A DNA stretch of 64,000 bases from an uncultured Collinsella sp. (GCA_900541235.1 UQIW01000002.1:90310-154309), one strand, 5' to 3'; shown: positions 1-7,217, counted from the stretch's first letter. Numbers and translations are program-made. The notes: generated by a model not told the origin, from the sequence alone.

Positions 1-328
1 GGCGCTTCTCGCGGCACAGGGTCTGGACGGATCCGACCGTCACGCGCTCGAATGTCCCAACGCTCGTGTCCTCGGCCTTCTCGACCGAGCAGCGCAGGCC
101 CGTGGATGATTGCAGCTTGTCGGCTGCCTGCTGGAGCAGCTCGCCGCGGTGGGCAAGAATGAGGACGCGACCGCCATCGCGGACCGCGTCCTCCGTTACG
201 CCGGCCATGACGATCGTCTTGCCGGTGCCCGTTGCCTGTACGAGGAGCGTTGCGCGGTCTCCCGCTTCCCAACGCTCCTCGATTGCGGCTATGGCCTGCT
301 CCTGATAGGGACGCAGGTTGAACTTCAT
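1..328 (-). CDS. DEAD/DEAH-type phage helicase, N-terminal part (runs off the window)
   Basis: The reverse complement from the ATG at 328 is open to the window edge and begins MKFNLRPYQEQAIAAIEERW. A Walker A motif QATGTGKT lies near residue 30 and a motif Ia-like segment LAHRGELLQQA near residue 60. This is the Q-motif/Walker A arrangement of superfamily 2 helicases, as found in phage replication modules and type III restriction-like helicases. It follows the DUF669 gene by 3 bases, so the two are probably co-transcribed. Inference: it unwinds DNA for element replication or recombination. The C-terminal helicase lobe is outside the window, so the subfamily cannot be fixed. Confidence 0.85.
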   Translation of the reverse strand, partial: MKFNLRPYQEQAIAAIEERWEAGDRATLLVQATGTGKTIVMAGVTEDAVRDGGRVLILAHRGELLQQAADKLQSSTGLRCSVEKAEDTSVGTFERVTVGSVQTLCREKR

Positions 329-331
329 GCC

Positions 332-868
332 TTAGAAGCCCCCGTTCTGCGCGGCCTGCGCCTGCTGGAAGGTCTGGTTGATCATGCCCTGCATCGCAGG
401 TGAGACGGGCTCGGGGTTGGCGTTGCCGTAGACGTGCTGCTGGGGTGCAGCGACTTGCACCTCGGGCTTCATCCACTCGGAAATCTCGTTGTAGGTCTTG
501 TCCTTGTACTCGTGGGTGCCGACCTTGATCTTGCAGCGGCGACCGACAGCTCCCACCCAATCCATCTTCAGCTTCTGCTCCTTGGGGGCATCGACCGCCC
601 GCATCCCGATCGAGACGAAGAACTGGGTGATCTTCCAGGCGCTCTTGGAATTCAGGAACAGGCGGTCTGAGAGCACGCGACCGTTGTCCAGGCGGACGTT
701 CACCTTGGCGATGGGGCAGGCGCACATCTTGTCGCTGCCGTTGAATTGCTGGCGCTCGACGTTCTCGACCGTAGCCAAGTACTCGCCTGGCTCCATAAGC
801 TCGAACTCGTTCTCCACAGCATCGATTTCGCCGTCCCACCCAAAGGACTGACCCATATCGTTTGCCAT
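332..868 (-). CDS. DUF669 family phage protein (probable ssDNA-associated)
   Basis: This 178-residue protein begins MANDMGQSFGWDGEID and contains a segment typical of DUF669 phage proteins (GEYLATVENVERQQFNGSDK, then VNVRLDNG and SDRLFLN). The C-terminal 40 residues are low in complexity and rich in Gln, Asn and Ala, as in many single-strand DNA-binding tails. DUF669 genes commonly sit between a RecA-like ATPase and a helicase in phage early regions, exactly as here. Role inferred: support of phage replication or recombination. The family assignment is from recognition, not search. Confidence 0.8.
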   Translation of the reverse strand: MANDMGQSFGWDGEIDAVENEFELMEPGEYLATVENVERQQFNGSDKMCACPIAKVNVRLDNGRVLSDRLFLNSKSAWKITQFFVSIGMRAVDAPKEQKLKMDWVGAVGRRCKIKVGTHEYKDKTYNEISEWMKPEVQVAAPQQHVYGNANPEPVSPAMQGMINQTFQQAQAAQNGGF

Positions 869-871
869 TTC

Positions 872-1945
872 TTACTCCTTTCGACCGGCTGCCATGCCGG
901 AATTGATGTAATCGCGCATGCTGTCCCAGGCCGACACCAAGAACTTCGCGAAGTCCTCGGGCAGGGCGTCAACCGGCGTGCCCTCGGGGAAATAACCACG
1001 TACGGAGATGGCCTTGCTCACCGTCTCCGCGCTGATACCATCGCGCCGCATCAGGTCGTAGAGCGGCTTGAGGTATGCCGGGCGCTCCGGCTCGAACGGG
1101 TCTGGAATGCTTCGCGCCTGCTCGATCTGCTCGGGCGTAACCGTGGAGACGTTGACCGTCTCGACCGTCTGCTGCTGCACCTGCGGCTGCTGCCGTGTGA
1201 GCTGCGGGATGGGGATGAACTGCGCCAGCTGCTGGTACTCCATGGGAATCTCGTCCGGCAGGCCCCAGCGGTTCTTCGCGTCCCAAGTGGCGGCATGGGA
1301 GCAGTAGAGCATTCGGTTCTTGCCGCCCTGGGCCTTGCCGACCTTGCCGTCCTTGCTGGTGGTGATGACGATGGTCTTGTAGTTGGCGAAGAGTACCGCG
1401 TCCGCCCACTCCTTGAGCATCGCCGTGACGCTGGCCTTCTTGCCGTCGATGAGCTTCAGACCCCAGCGGTCGTATGCGCCCATCTCATCGGGCTGCTCGA
1501 ACTTGCTGATGATGGCATGGGCGGTCACGACCACGTTGCAGCCGCGCTCGCACACCTCGCTCAAGAGGTTCAGCAGCTTGCCGAAGCGCTCGGTCACGTA
1601 GGTGTAGCCCTTGCCGTAGCCCGCGTCCTCGATGCTCTTGTAGCCCATGGCGCTGCACACGTCATCGACCGCCAGCTTCTGCGCCCAGTCGGCGGTGTCC
1701 AAGACAAGTGTGCCGCCGCATTCCTCGGGGAAATCTCGAATCCACGTGACCTCATCGAGCAGCATCTGCCAGCTCGTGGGCGCTGGAAGGCGCGGGACGT
1801 CCAGGTAGTCGGACGAGCTCTCGGTATCGATGAACAGGGGGCTTGGGAATTGAGCCGCCAGCGTCGTCTTGCCGACGCCCTCGGGGCCGTAGAGAACGAC
1901 CTTCTGTGGGCGGAGGCGCTGACCGCGGGTGATCTGGAATGTCAT
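872..1945 (-). CDS. Phage RecA/Sak4-like ATP-binding protein (AAA_24 type)
   Basis: This 357-residue protein has a P-loop near residues 20-27 (GPEGVGKT) followed by FIDTESS and a Walker B-like VLDTADW near residue 105. This is the signature of the AAA_24/Sak4 phage nucleotide-binding proteins that act with single-strand annealing or RecA-like recombination. It overlaps the stop of the upstream SMC-like gene by one base and is 3 bases from the DUF669 gene, so the cluster is translationally coupled. The C-terminal ~130 residues (Pro/Gln-rich, then a small helical region) have no function that I recognise. Confidence 0.8.
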   Translation of the reverse strand: MTFQITRGQRLRPQKVVLYGPEGVGKTTLAAQFPSPLFIDTESSSDYLDVPRLPAPTSWQMLLDEVTWIRDFPEECGGTLVLDTADWAQKLAVDDVCSAMGYKSIEDAGYGKGYTYVTERFGKLLNLLSEVCERGCNVVVTAHAIISKFEQPDEMGAYDRWGLKLIDGKKASVTAMLKEWADAVLFANYKTIVITTSKDGKVGKAQGGKNRMLYCSHAATWDAKNRWGLPDEIPMEYQQLAQFIPIPQLTRQQPQVQQQTVETVNVSTVTPEQIEQARSIPDPFEPERPAYLKPLYDLMRRDGISAETVSKAISVRGYFPEGTPVDALPEDFAKFLVSAWDSMRDYINSGMAAGRKE

Positions 1946-3351
1946 TAGAAGCTACCTCCGAACTGCATGGTGGCGGGAATCTTGACCTCTGGAATCTTTA
2001 CATCGGGAATCTCGACCTTAATCTCAGGCATCTCGGCCTTCAGCTGCCCGGCGCCCTCGGCCACGCGCCCGTCCTCGATGATGACCGAGCAGGTGTCATC
2101 CGTTGCCACGCGGGTGCCGATGACCTGAAGCCCCTCGGATTCTGCCCAGGCGCCGAACTCGGCGAGCGTCTGGGGGTCCATCTGCTCCAGCTTGTCGACC
2201 AGGACGAAACCGCACTCGGGCTTGAGCGAGCGAACGACAGCTGTCGCCACGCGGAGCTGCTCCGCACCGCTCATGTCCGACCAGACCGCGCCGTTGTACA
2301 CCAGTTTGCCGTCCTCGACCGTCAGGCCGTCGAGCGGCATCCTGGCGGTCTCGAGCAGCTTCTTGCGCTGGTCCTCGACCGCATTGACCTCGCTGTTGCA
2401 GCTCTGGTAATCGTCGTTCAGGGATTCGGCATCCTTCAGCGCCTGCTTGCGGCGCTCGTTCGCCTCGACCTTCTGGTTGAGCGCATCGATGTTGGCGATG
2501 CTCTGCTCGATCTCATCGGTCTTCTCGTCCTCGAGGTCGGCTGCATCCTTGAGCGCGGTCTGGTAGTCATCGGTGAGCTTCATCAGCTCTTCGGTCTTGC
2601 GCTTCAGCTCCTCGTTGAGCGACATGATCTGGCTGTTGAGGCTGTCGCACAGCATGTTCAGGTTGTCGCGCTGCTGCTTGATGATGCCGACCTTCTCGCG
2701 CTTTCGCTGGTTCTCCCCGTTCTTCGCGAGGATTGACTGCTGCTGCTCGATGAGCTCGGCAGGCGACACGCGGTGGTCGGGGGCATCGGGGAAGAACGGC
2801 ATCTCCTCGGCGATCTTGTCCTTTGCGCGCTTGCGCTGACCGATGTCGAGACGCTCAGCCTTCAGATCGCTCAGCTTCTTGTCCAACTCGTCCAGCTCGC
2901 CGCCGATACCGATGATTCGCAGGAGCTCCTGAGCCTTCTCGTTGTCGGTCATGACCATGAACTTCGGCAGGTCGATTGCAAGCTCCTCGATGAAGCTGTC
3001 GAGAAGCTTCTGGCCTGCCTTCTTGCCGGACGGGTCGGTCACGGTGAGCGATGCGTTCTTGCCCGAGCGCTCGACCACAAGGCCGTTGCTCAGCTCAACG
3101 TGCAGCTTCGCCGGTGTGGCGCTGCCCTCGCGGTTGGGCTTGGACGGCTGCTTGCGCTTTCCGCCGAGCGCCCACGAGATTGCATCGACCACACTGGTCT
3201 TGCCCTGGCCGTTGCGACCGCCGATGACGGTAAGCCCGTTCTCGGTCGGGCGCAGCGCCACGGCCCTGATTCGCTTGACGTTCTCGAGCTCAAGCGCCGA
3301 GATCTTCACGGGCTCCGGCTTCGCCTGAACTTGTTCCACAGTCTCTTCCAT
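1945..3351 (-). CDS. SMC/RecF-like AAA ATPase of the phage early region
   Basis: The start is placed at the ATG at 3351 (MEETVEQVQAKPEPVKIS) because it is preceded by GAAGGA; the longer open frame upstream overlaps another gene. The protein (468 residues) has an N-terminal Walker A GGRNGQGKTS near residue 45, a long Glu/Lys/Arg-rich coiled-coil middle (about 180-330), and a C-terminal head with a signature-like MSGAEQLRVATA and Walker B FVLVDKLEQMD. That is the layout of RecF/SMC/Rad50-like ATPases. Phage versions usually work with recombinases. Inference: DNA repair or recombination for element replication. It overlaps the upstream zinc-ribbon gene by 62 bases. Confidence 0.8.
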   Translation of the reverse strand: MEETVEQVQAKPEPVKISALELENVKRIRAVALRPTENGLTVIGGRNGQGKTSVVDAISWALGGKRKQPSKPNREGSATPAKLHVELSNGLVVERSGKNASLTVTDPSGKKAGQKLLDSFIEELAIDLPKFMVMTDNEKAQELLRIIGIGGELDELDKKLSDLKAERLDIGQRKRAKDKIAEEMPFFPDAPDHRVSPAELIEQQQSILAKNGENQRKREKVGIIKQQRDNLNMLCDSLNSQIMSLNEELKRKTEELMKLTDDYQTALKDAADLEDEKTDEIEQSIANIDALNQKVEANERRKQALKDAESLNDDYQSCNSEVNAVEDQRKKLLETARMPLDGLTVEDGKLVYNGAVWSDMSGAEQLRVATAVVRSLKPECGFVLVDKLEQMDPQTLAEFGAWAESEGLQVIGTRVATDDTCSVIIEDGRVAEGAGQLKAEMPEIKVEIPDVKIPEVKIPATMQFGGSF

Positions 3352-3808
3352 TGTTCTTTTCCTTCTCTCTTTGCAGACGCTTTCTCGCATCGCGCCTGCG
3401 CTTCTTTTCCATTTGGTACTCGGCTTCCGCCTTTTTCTCGTCCATGCCCTCGCGGATGGCTTCCGCCTGTCTTCGTCTCCAGCAGGCGGGGCAAAGCCCC
3501 ATTCGCCCGGCATGGGAATTGGGACGCACGTCCCACTTGCCGCACGAGATACAGCGGTGCATCCCCGATTCGGGATATTTGCTTAGGTTGATTCCGAGAA
3601 CCCTCTTGGCGTGCTTCTTGATGGCTTCGGGAGACCTTGGCCAACCACGGCCTGTCATCATCTCCGACAGCAGCAGATAACCGTCCATCCTGTGCGTCCT
3701 GATGTATCTGTCCTCGTCAGACCGCCAGAAATATGAGTTGTCCCTTTTGCGAGGGACAACTACCCCCGATTCCACATTTTCTCCATTGTTCTCGGTCGGT
3801 TCCGTCAT
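3290..3808 (-). CDS. Small basic zinc-ribbon phage protein of unknown function
   Basis: This 172-residue protein has one likely zinc site, CISCGKWD...GLCPACW (two CxxC pairs about 20 residues apart, near residues 87-110). It continues into a highly charged Lys/Arg/Glu helix. The N-terminal part (YFWRSDEDRYIRTHRMDGY) looks like a small HTH or DNA-contact region. The last 62 bases overlap the start of the SMC-like gene, and the first 4 overlap the stop of the next upstream gene (ATGA type). Function unknown; it may be a DNA-binding regulator or terminase-like accessory. Confidence 0.65.
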   Translation of the reverse strand: MTEPTENNGENVESGVVVPRKRDNSYFWRSDEDRYIRTHRMDGYLLLSEMMTGRGWPRSPEAIKKHAKRVLGINLSKYPESGMHRCISCGKWDVRPNSHAGRMGLCPACWRRRQAEAIREGMDEKKAEAEYQMEKKRRRDARKRLQREKEKNNGRDCGTSSGEAGAREDLGA

Positions 3809-4017
3809 TGCAGCGCTCCGATTACGTAGAGACGCTTGATCTCACGCATCGCAGCATCCTTGCTCGCGGCCTTGCTGACGTTGACCAACAAGTGACGCGA
3901 GCGGACGATTCCGGTCGCGCTGCCCCTCGTGGGGCCCTTCTCGACAAACTTGGTCGCGAACCAGCTGCCGTCTCGACCGCGCTCGGCGGTCCATCCAAAG
4001 AAGCCGACCATCGGCAC
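3805..4017 (-). CDS. Hypothetical 70-residue phage protein
   Basis: The frame begins MPMVGFFGWTAERGRDGSW and ends IKRLYVIGALQ. It is basic, with no membrane segment or metal motif. Its stop overlaps the start of the zinc-ribbon gene by four bases, and the preceding small membrane gene ends 3 bases away. This tight packing is the main support that it is a real gene. No family is recognised. Confidence 0.55.
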   Translation of the reverse strand: MPMVGFFGWTAERGRDGSWFATKFVEKGPTRGSATGIVRSRHLLVNVSKAASKDAAMREIKRLYVIGALQ

Positions 4018-4020
4018 CTC

Positions 4021-4170
4021 CTAGTAGTACATGCCGCTCGGAGCGGTGCCCTCGAGCCATCCCGCGAAGATCAGCCCCGCGATGAGGACGGTCGAGACGA
4101 TGGCGTTGCGCAGCTTCGGGTTGAGCCGCATCCAGCGGTCTGACAGGAAATCGAAAACCCTAGCGGCCAT
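4021..4170 (-). CDS. Small membrane protein of the phage early region
   Basis: The start is taken at the ATG at 4170 (MAARVFDFLSDRWMRLNP) rather than at the longer open frame, because that start overlaps the end of the excisionase-like gene by 11 bases, as its neighbours do. The 49-residue product has a basic N-terminus and one membrane helix (AIVSTVLIAGLIFAGWL). Function unknown. Confidence 0.5.
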   Translation of the reverse strand: MAARVFDFLSDRWMRLNPKLRNAIVSTVLIAGLIFAGWLEGTAPSGMYY

Positions 4171-4489
4171 CGGAGCGTCCCTCCATCCACTTGTCGACAT
4201 CGACCACTCGTATGAGCGCATTCCTGCTGCCGATTGTCTTGAACGGCAATCGACCAGCCTTGTTCTCTGCATAAAGGGTGCTAGGCGAGACCCCCGTATA
4301 CCTCGCGGTCTCGATGACCGAGTAGGCCATCTGCGGCTGGTAGCCAGCCTGGACGGCGAACTTCAGCGCTTCCGAGCCGCAGTACGGCTCGAGGTCTTCC
4401 AACTGACTGCGCAACTTCTCGGCTGCCGCATCCATCGCCTGCTGAAACTCACAGATCGGGTCGGACCAGTTCCTTTTGGTATGATTCAT
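4160..4489 (-). CDS. Excisionase-like helix-turn-helix protein
   Basis: The start at 4489 (MNHTKRNWSD) is chosen because AGGAGG lies 8 bases upstream; the GTG three codons earlier would overlap that site. The C-terminal half (about residues 55-105) contains SVIETARYTGVSPSTLYAEN followed by GRLPFKTIG and VVDVDKWME. This is a MerR/Xis-type winged helix used by excisionases and DNA-binding adaptors. The N-terminal half is helical and unassigned. The integrase is about 3 kb away on the opposite strand, so it could direct excision, but a plain regulator is equally possible. Confidence 0.7.
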   Translation of the reverse strand: MNHTKRNWSDPICEFQQAMDAAAEKLRSQLEDLEPYCGSEALKFAVQAGYQPQMAYSVIETARYTGVSPSTLYAENKAGRLPFKTIGSRNALIRVVDVDKWMEGRSDGR

Positions 4490-4706
4490 AGCGTCCACCT
4501 CCTATGGTGGGTTTTGCCTGTGGCTCCCTTTTCACTCCCTCGCTTTCCACTTCAAAGGAGTGTCTTCGGAGCCACTCTTCTTTTCCCAGCGCCCTGTGGT
4601 GCACATCCTGGTGGTAACGGACGGGCAGAGAACTATCGAAAACGCCTACGACGAGTTGATAGCGGATGCGCACCGCACGGCGCTGAGACTTGTCTGTGCC
4701 AGGCAT
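4449..4706 (-). other. Doubtful 85-residue open frame
   Basis: An ATG-initiated frame (MPGTDKSQRRAVRIRYQ) overlaps the start of the excisionase-like gene by 41 bases. Nothing in it is recognised. The opposite strand also reads open here (a frame containing HILVVTDGQRTIENAYDELI), so the coding strand is unclear. Between 4500 and 4867 I see no better gene. Its packing with minus-strand neighbours is the only support. Confidence 0.2.
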
Positions 4707-4867
4707 CGCACCTGACCGTCTGGCTTTTCAACGGAGCCAGCTGCCGAGCCATTGCAGCCGTCACAGGCTCCCCCTGCTCACGGCAAATGGCGGATGCGGT
4801 TATCAAAGGTCGCTCCATTCATCCGCTGCGCGCCCGTCTCATCAGGCGGAACAGCTTGGTATGGGTG

Positions 4868-5017
4868 TCACTGCGTTCCATGTCGCCTAGGGTTGCCAGC
4901 CGGCGACACAGGTACCGCCTTGCGATCGGCGTCAAGGAGAAGGCCAAAAAGCCCAGCGCCGATGGAGACGGGTACGTAGCGGATGAACAGAAGTGCGCTA
5001 TCTACCAGCGCAAACAT
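4868..5017 (-). CDS. Putative 49-residue membrane protein
   Basis: The frame begins MFALVDSALLFIRYVPVSIG and has one hydrophobic segment through GAGLFGLLLD, then a basic tail. It has no obvious ribosome binding site and is separated from the small-gene cassette above it by 68 bases, so it is weaker than those genes. Function unknown. Confidence 0.35.
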   Translation of the reverse strand: MFALVDSALLFIRYVPVSIGAGLFGLLLDADRKAVPVSPAGNPRRHGTQ

Positions 5018-5085
5018 TCAGCGTGGGAACATCGGAACATAGTCCCCGGCATGATCAAGAGGAATTCGACATACCGTCCTCAAGC

Positions 5086-5208
5086 TCAGAAGCATCCTTC
5101 TATGGCTTTGACCAAAAGCACGAGGAATAGGACGGCTAAAAGAACGATGACGTTGAGAAACAGGCAGTAGTTGAAGCCCTTCTCAAAATCTGGAGACCTG
5201 CGCCTCAC
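5086..5208 (-). CDS. Tiny single-pass membrane protein (40 residues)
   Basis: The GTG start at 5208 overlaps the stop of the preceding tiny gene (GTGA). The product begins MRRRSPDFEKGFNYC and carries one strong membrane helix rich in Leu and Val (FLNVIVLLAVLFLVLLV). The basic N-terminus predicts an inside-out topology. It is one of five genes in a row that overlap by 4-11 bases. Function unknown; small membrane proteins in phage early regions can act in exclusion or host takeover, but nothing here shows that. Confidence 0.55.
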   Translation of the reverse strand: MRRRSPDFEKGFNYCLFLNVIVLLAVLFLVLLVKAIEGCF

Positions 5209-5321
5209 AGCCTGTTCGCCTTATTCAACAGAGTCGTGATGAAAATCTCCGCAGCCCTGTAGGCCGTGTAGAAGAGCCCGAAGCCGATAATCGGATGGCG
5301 CTCGAACCAATCGGCAATCAC
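5205..5321 (-). CDS. Tiny protein (38 residues), cassette member
   Basis: The GTG start at 5321 overlaps the stop of the upstream gene by 3 bases (GTGA). The product reads MIADWFERHPIIGFGLFYTA and then YRAAEIFITTLLNKANRL, an amphipathic or weakly membrane-associated helix. Support comes from the overlap pattern and codon-like composition. Function unknown. Confidence 0.5.
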   Translation of the reverse strand: MIADWFERHPIIGFGLFYTAYRAAEIFITTLLNKANRL

Positions 5322-5455
5322 AGCCCCTTCGCCTCGTTAAGCTCATGGGCGGCATCCAGCCACTCGTTCAGGCGCATGTCGGCGTGCATCCAGTCGGCTT
5401 CCATGAAGGCCTCGTAAGCATCGCGCTCGCGCTTCTCAAGCTCCTCAATCGTCAT
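5318..5455 (-). CDS. Tiny acidic helical protein (45 residues), cassette member
   Basis: The ATG at 5455 is preceded by GGAGAAGGAA, a clear ribosome binding site. The product MTIEELEKRERDAYEAFMEA continues with WMHADMRLNEWLDAAHELNE and looks like a single acidic soluble helical hairpin. Its start overlaps the previous gene by 11 bases. Unknown family. Confidence 0.6.
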   Translation of the reverse strand: MTIEELEKRERDAYEAFMEADWMHADMRLNEWLDAAHELNEAKGL

Positions 5456-5597
5456 TTCCTTCTCCTTCTTTCTGGTCTTGGGGGATGAGATGCTTTTCTA
5501 TGTCGTTGACTTTTATCTGAATGCGGACGACCCCAAATAACAGCGCCACGCACATGCCGGCACAGAAGTTGAGCGTCCATTGGGTCATGTCAGGCAT
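5445..5597 (-). CDS. Small membrane protein (50 residues), cassette member
   Basis: The start ATG at 5597 follows GGAAGGAGGA. The product begins MPDMTQWTLNFCAGMCVALL and has one membrane helix, then a charged cytoplasmic-type helix (RIQIKVNDIEKHLIPQ). The same helix-plus-charged-tail plan occurs in the next gene up (5590-5730), and both start MPD with the same GGAGGAATGG context, suggesting duplication. Function unknown; the shape resembles holin-associated or spanin-like small phage proteins but that is only a guess. Confidence 0.55.
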   Translation of the reverse strand: MPDMTQWTLNFCAGMCVALLFGVVRIQIKVNDIEKHLIPQDQKEGEGNDD

Positions 5598-5730
5598 CCA
5601 TTCCTCCTTCCCGCTTAACCTGCTTGGCGAGGTCGCGCTTGATCTCTTTGACGGAATCGTAGATTCGCTCGATCCTGAAGAGGATCACTAGAAACCAAGA
5701 AGCGATTGCCCAGAATTGCCAGTCAGGCAT
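5590..5730 (-). CDS. Small membrane protein (46 residues), cassette member
   Basis: The ATG at 5730 is preceded by GGGAGGGGAGGA. The product reads MPDWQFWAIASWFLVILFRI, then a charged helix ERIYDSVKEIKRDLAKQ. It is the first gene of the tiny-gene cassette, just below the Cro-like gene, and overlaps the next gene by 8 bases. It shares its start context and plan with that neighbour. Function unknown. Confidence 0.55.
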   Translation of the reverse strand: MPDWQFWAIASWFLVILFRIERIYDSVKEIKRDLAKQVKREGGMDA

Positions 5731-5780
5731 CCATTCCTCCCCTCCCTTTGCCTTCTGCGATATTGGCTTGGTGGTTTTGG

Positions 5781-5975
5781 CTACTCGGTCGGAAAATCCT
5801 CGATTTCCAGATCAAGCTCATGGCAGAGATTTACAAGCTCAATGCCAGTCAGCTTTCGCGTTCCCGCCAAGCTGCGACGAAGCAACTCAGGCTCCATGTC
5901 GACTCGCCGTGCAAGCTCGGCGATGGTTATTCCGCGCTTCTTAATTGCGGATGAGACAGTGTTTTGGATACCCAT
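5781..5975 (-). CDS. Cro/XRE-type helix-turn-helix regulator
   Basis: The start is set at 5975 (MGIQNTVSSAIKKRG) because AAGGAGG precedes it at good spacing; the longer frame would begin inside the operator region. The 64-residue product is a bare XRE-type HTH: ITIAELARRVDMEPELLRRS, then AGTRKLTGIELVNLCHELD. It is transcribed divergently from the larger repressor gene, with three operator copies between. By analogy with lambdoid Cro it probably switches the element to lytic or excised growth. Confidence 0.8.
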   Translation of the reverse strand: MGIQNTVSSAIKKRGITIAELARRVDMEPELLRRSLAGTRKLTGIELVNLCHELDLEIEDFPTE

Positions 5976-5990
5976 AGGACTTACCTCCTT

Positions 5991-6078
5991 CCTACGTTTT
6001 GTAGGTACGCGTTTCATAATACCTACGTTTTGTAGGTTGTCAACAATAATTTATAGCGATATTCCTACGTTTTGTAGA
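5991..6078. promoter_or_regulatory. Three-copy operator CCTACGTTTTGTAGG
   Basis: The 15-base sequence CCTACGTTTTGTAGG occurs at 5991-6005 and 6022-6036 exactly, and at 6064-6078 with a last-base change (ends GTAGA). Each copy is an interrupted palindrome, CCTAC/GTAGG around a 5-base centre. The three copies lie in the short space between divergent Cro-like and CI-like genes, the classical layout of a phage switch. Copies are about 31 and 42 bases apart, start to start. Confidence 0.85.
6016..6043 (-). promoter_or_regulatory. Leftward early promoter with operator in its spacer
   Basis: On the minus strand TTGACA (6043-6038) is followed after 16 bases by TATTAT (6021-6016). This is a near-consensus sigma-70-type promoter reading into the Cro-like gene and the tiny-gene cassette. 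Operator copy 2 (6022-6036) fills the spacer, and copy 1 (5991-6005) falls just past the expected transcription start. Repressor binding at either would block this promoter. Confidence 0.75.
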
Positions 6079-6133
6079 CAGCAGAAATTTAGTCGAGTAT
6101 TATTTGCTTAGCGACTAAGGAGGTTGATAGCTA

Positions 6134-6502
6134 ATGGAGCCTGGAAGAGCATACCTAGCAAAAAAGTTAAGTGAGATTAGACAGTCATGCGGCGAGAACG
6201 TCGATGAAGTTGGTAAGGCTGTTTCCAAAAGCGGTAAGACGATCAGTGCATGGGAGGTCGGCAGAGGTCAACCGGATGCTGATTCACTCATTAAGCTGTG
6301 CAAGCATTTTGGAGTGCCAATCTCATACTTTTATGACGATGGTGATTTCGAGCTATCAGCTGAAGAAAAGAAGCTGGTTGAAAAATATCGCCTTCTTGAA
6401 GCACATGAACAAGAGGCCGCAATGCGTTATCTGGATTTCGTATACAAGACAAAGCCAGTGTTTGAAGAACATGATTCAACCTCTCAAGACGAGGAGGAAT
6501 AA
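6134..6502 (+). CDS. CI-like XRE-family repressor
   Basis: This 122-residue protein is preceded by AAGGAGG. Residues 1-65 form an XRE helix-turn-helix: YLAKKLSEIRQSCGENVDEV, then AVSKSGKTISAWEVGRGQPD and LCKHFGVPISYF. The remainder is an acidic helical region, probably for oligomerisation; there is no S24 peptidase domain, so it would not self-cleave in the LexA/RecA manner. The gene diverges from the Cro-like gene across three operators. Inference: maintains lysogeny. Confidence 0.85.
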   Translation: MEPGRAYLAKKLSEIRQSCGENVDEVGKAVSKSGKTISAWEVGRGQPDADSLIKLCKHFGVPISYFYDDGDFELSAEEKKLVEKYRLLEAHEQEAAMRYLDFVYKTKPVFEEHDSTSQDEEE

Positions 6503-6504
6503 GC

Positions 6505-7194
6505 ATGGGAGATTACGACGACAACGAGAAGGACGACGACTACTACAGCGAGGAGGACTTGGAGTTCGACCTCGAGCGCATGAGGAAGGAAACGGAGGAG
6601 TTCAAGCGCAACGGCGAGCTGCGCCTTGAGGAGCTCAAGAGCGCCATCAGCGCCAAAAAGGGCAAGCAGGAGTTCACCCCCACGCACGATTACGGCAAGT
6701 TCGCCATCGACACCGAGCACGGCGTCATCTGCGTGAAGAGGGCGACCGCAGCGGTCAAGAAGAAGGGTATGGGCATCGCCGGCAAGGCCACGCTCGCGCT
6801 ATTCACTGGCGGTCTTTCGCTGGTCGCTGAAAAGGCGATGGAGGCGAAGCCCTACTACGCCCCCATCGCATCCATTCGCGGCTTCTCTGTGCTCGTGGAC
6901 GGCTCCGAGGCGACCACCGGCAGTTTCGGCGGCGGCTCGATGACATTCGGCGGCCAGAGTAACTTCTCCATGTCGGGCATGAGCGGCAATTTCGTCTCCG
7001 ACAAGCAGAAGTACGTCGATACGCTCGCCCTGAAAATCGACTTCAACGACCTCGACATGCCTACCACGGTCATCACGTACATCAGTGAGCGCACGAAGAC
7101 CTCGAGCCGCGACTACCGCAAGGCCGAGGGTGAGCTGATGAACGCTGTTGGCGCTCTCGAGATCATTCTCAATCAGGAGCGAGCCACCTGGTAG
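6505..7194 (+). CDS. Hypothetical protein encoded with the repressor
   Basis: The 229-residue product starts 2 bases after the repressor stop, so it is expressed with it in the lysogen. The N-terminal 60 residues are an acidic coiled-coil (DDNEKDDDYYSEEDLEFDLE). A middle region has a Gly/Ala-rich hydrophobic stretch (GKATLALFTGGLSLVAEKAM), then a Gly/Ser/Phe/Met-rich loop and a beta-rich C-terminal part (LALKIDFNDLDMPTTVITYI). The last part suggests a PH-like or SHOCT-type fold, but I do not recognise a family. Location suggests a lysogenic-conversion or exclusion function, which is inference only. Confidence 0.65.
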   Translation: MGDYDDNEKDDDYYSEEDLEFDLERMRKETEEFKRNGELRLEELKSAISAKKGKQEFTPTHDYGKFAIDTEHGVICVKRATAAVKKKGMGIAGKATLALFTGGLSLVAEKAMEAKPYYAPIASIRGFSVLVDGSEATTGSFGGGSMTFGGQSNFSMSGMSGNFVSDKQKYVDTLALKIDFNDLDMPTTVITYISERTKTSSRDYRKAEGELMNAVGALEIILNQERATW

Positions 7195-7196
7195 CG

Positions 7197-7217
7197 ATAA
7201 ACAGATTTTCTGTTTAT
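7197..7217 (+). terminator. Hairpin after the repressor operon
   Basis: ATAAACAG (7197-7204) pairs with CTGTTTAT (7210-7217) around a 5-base loop, immediately after the stop at 7194. A second, interrupted stem (AGCGC-CCAC with GTGG-GCGCT, 7225-7259) follows, and a third (GTCGG/CCGAC, 7285-7300) lies just before the integrase ribosome binding site. There is no long T run, so this may be a weak terminator or mRNA structure. Confidence 0.45.

Noticed and set aside
746..1948. 400-residue plus-strand frame over the phage ATPase genes
   Set aside because: It is the complement of the Sak4-like gene and has a shadow-like composition; the minus-strand product has a clear P-loop.
4031..5170. 379-residue plus-strand frame
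   Set aside because: It crosses several minus-strand genes with good ribosome binding sites and resembles no protein.
5991..6078. CRISPR-like reading of the three 15-base repeats
   Set aside because: Copies are too short, palindromic and placed between divergent regulators with unequal spacing; they are operators. No CRISPR array occurs in the window.
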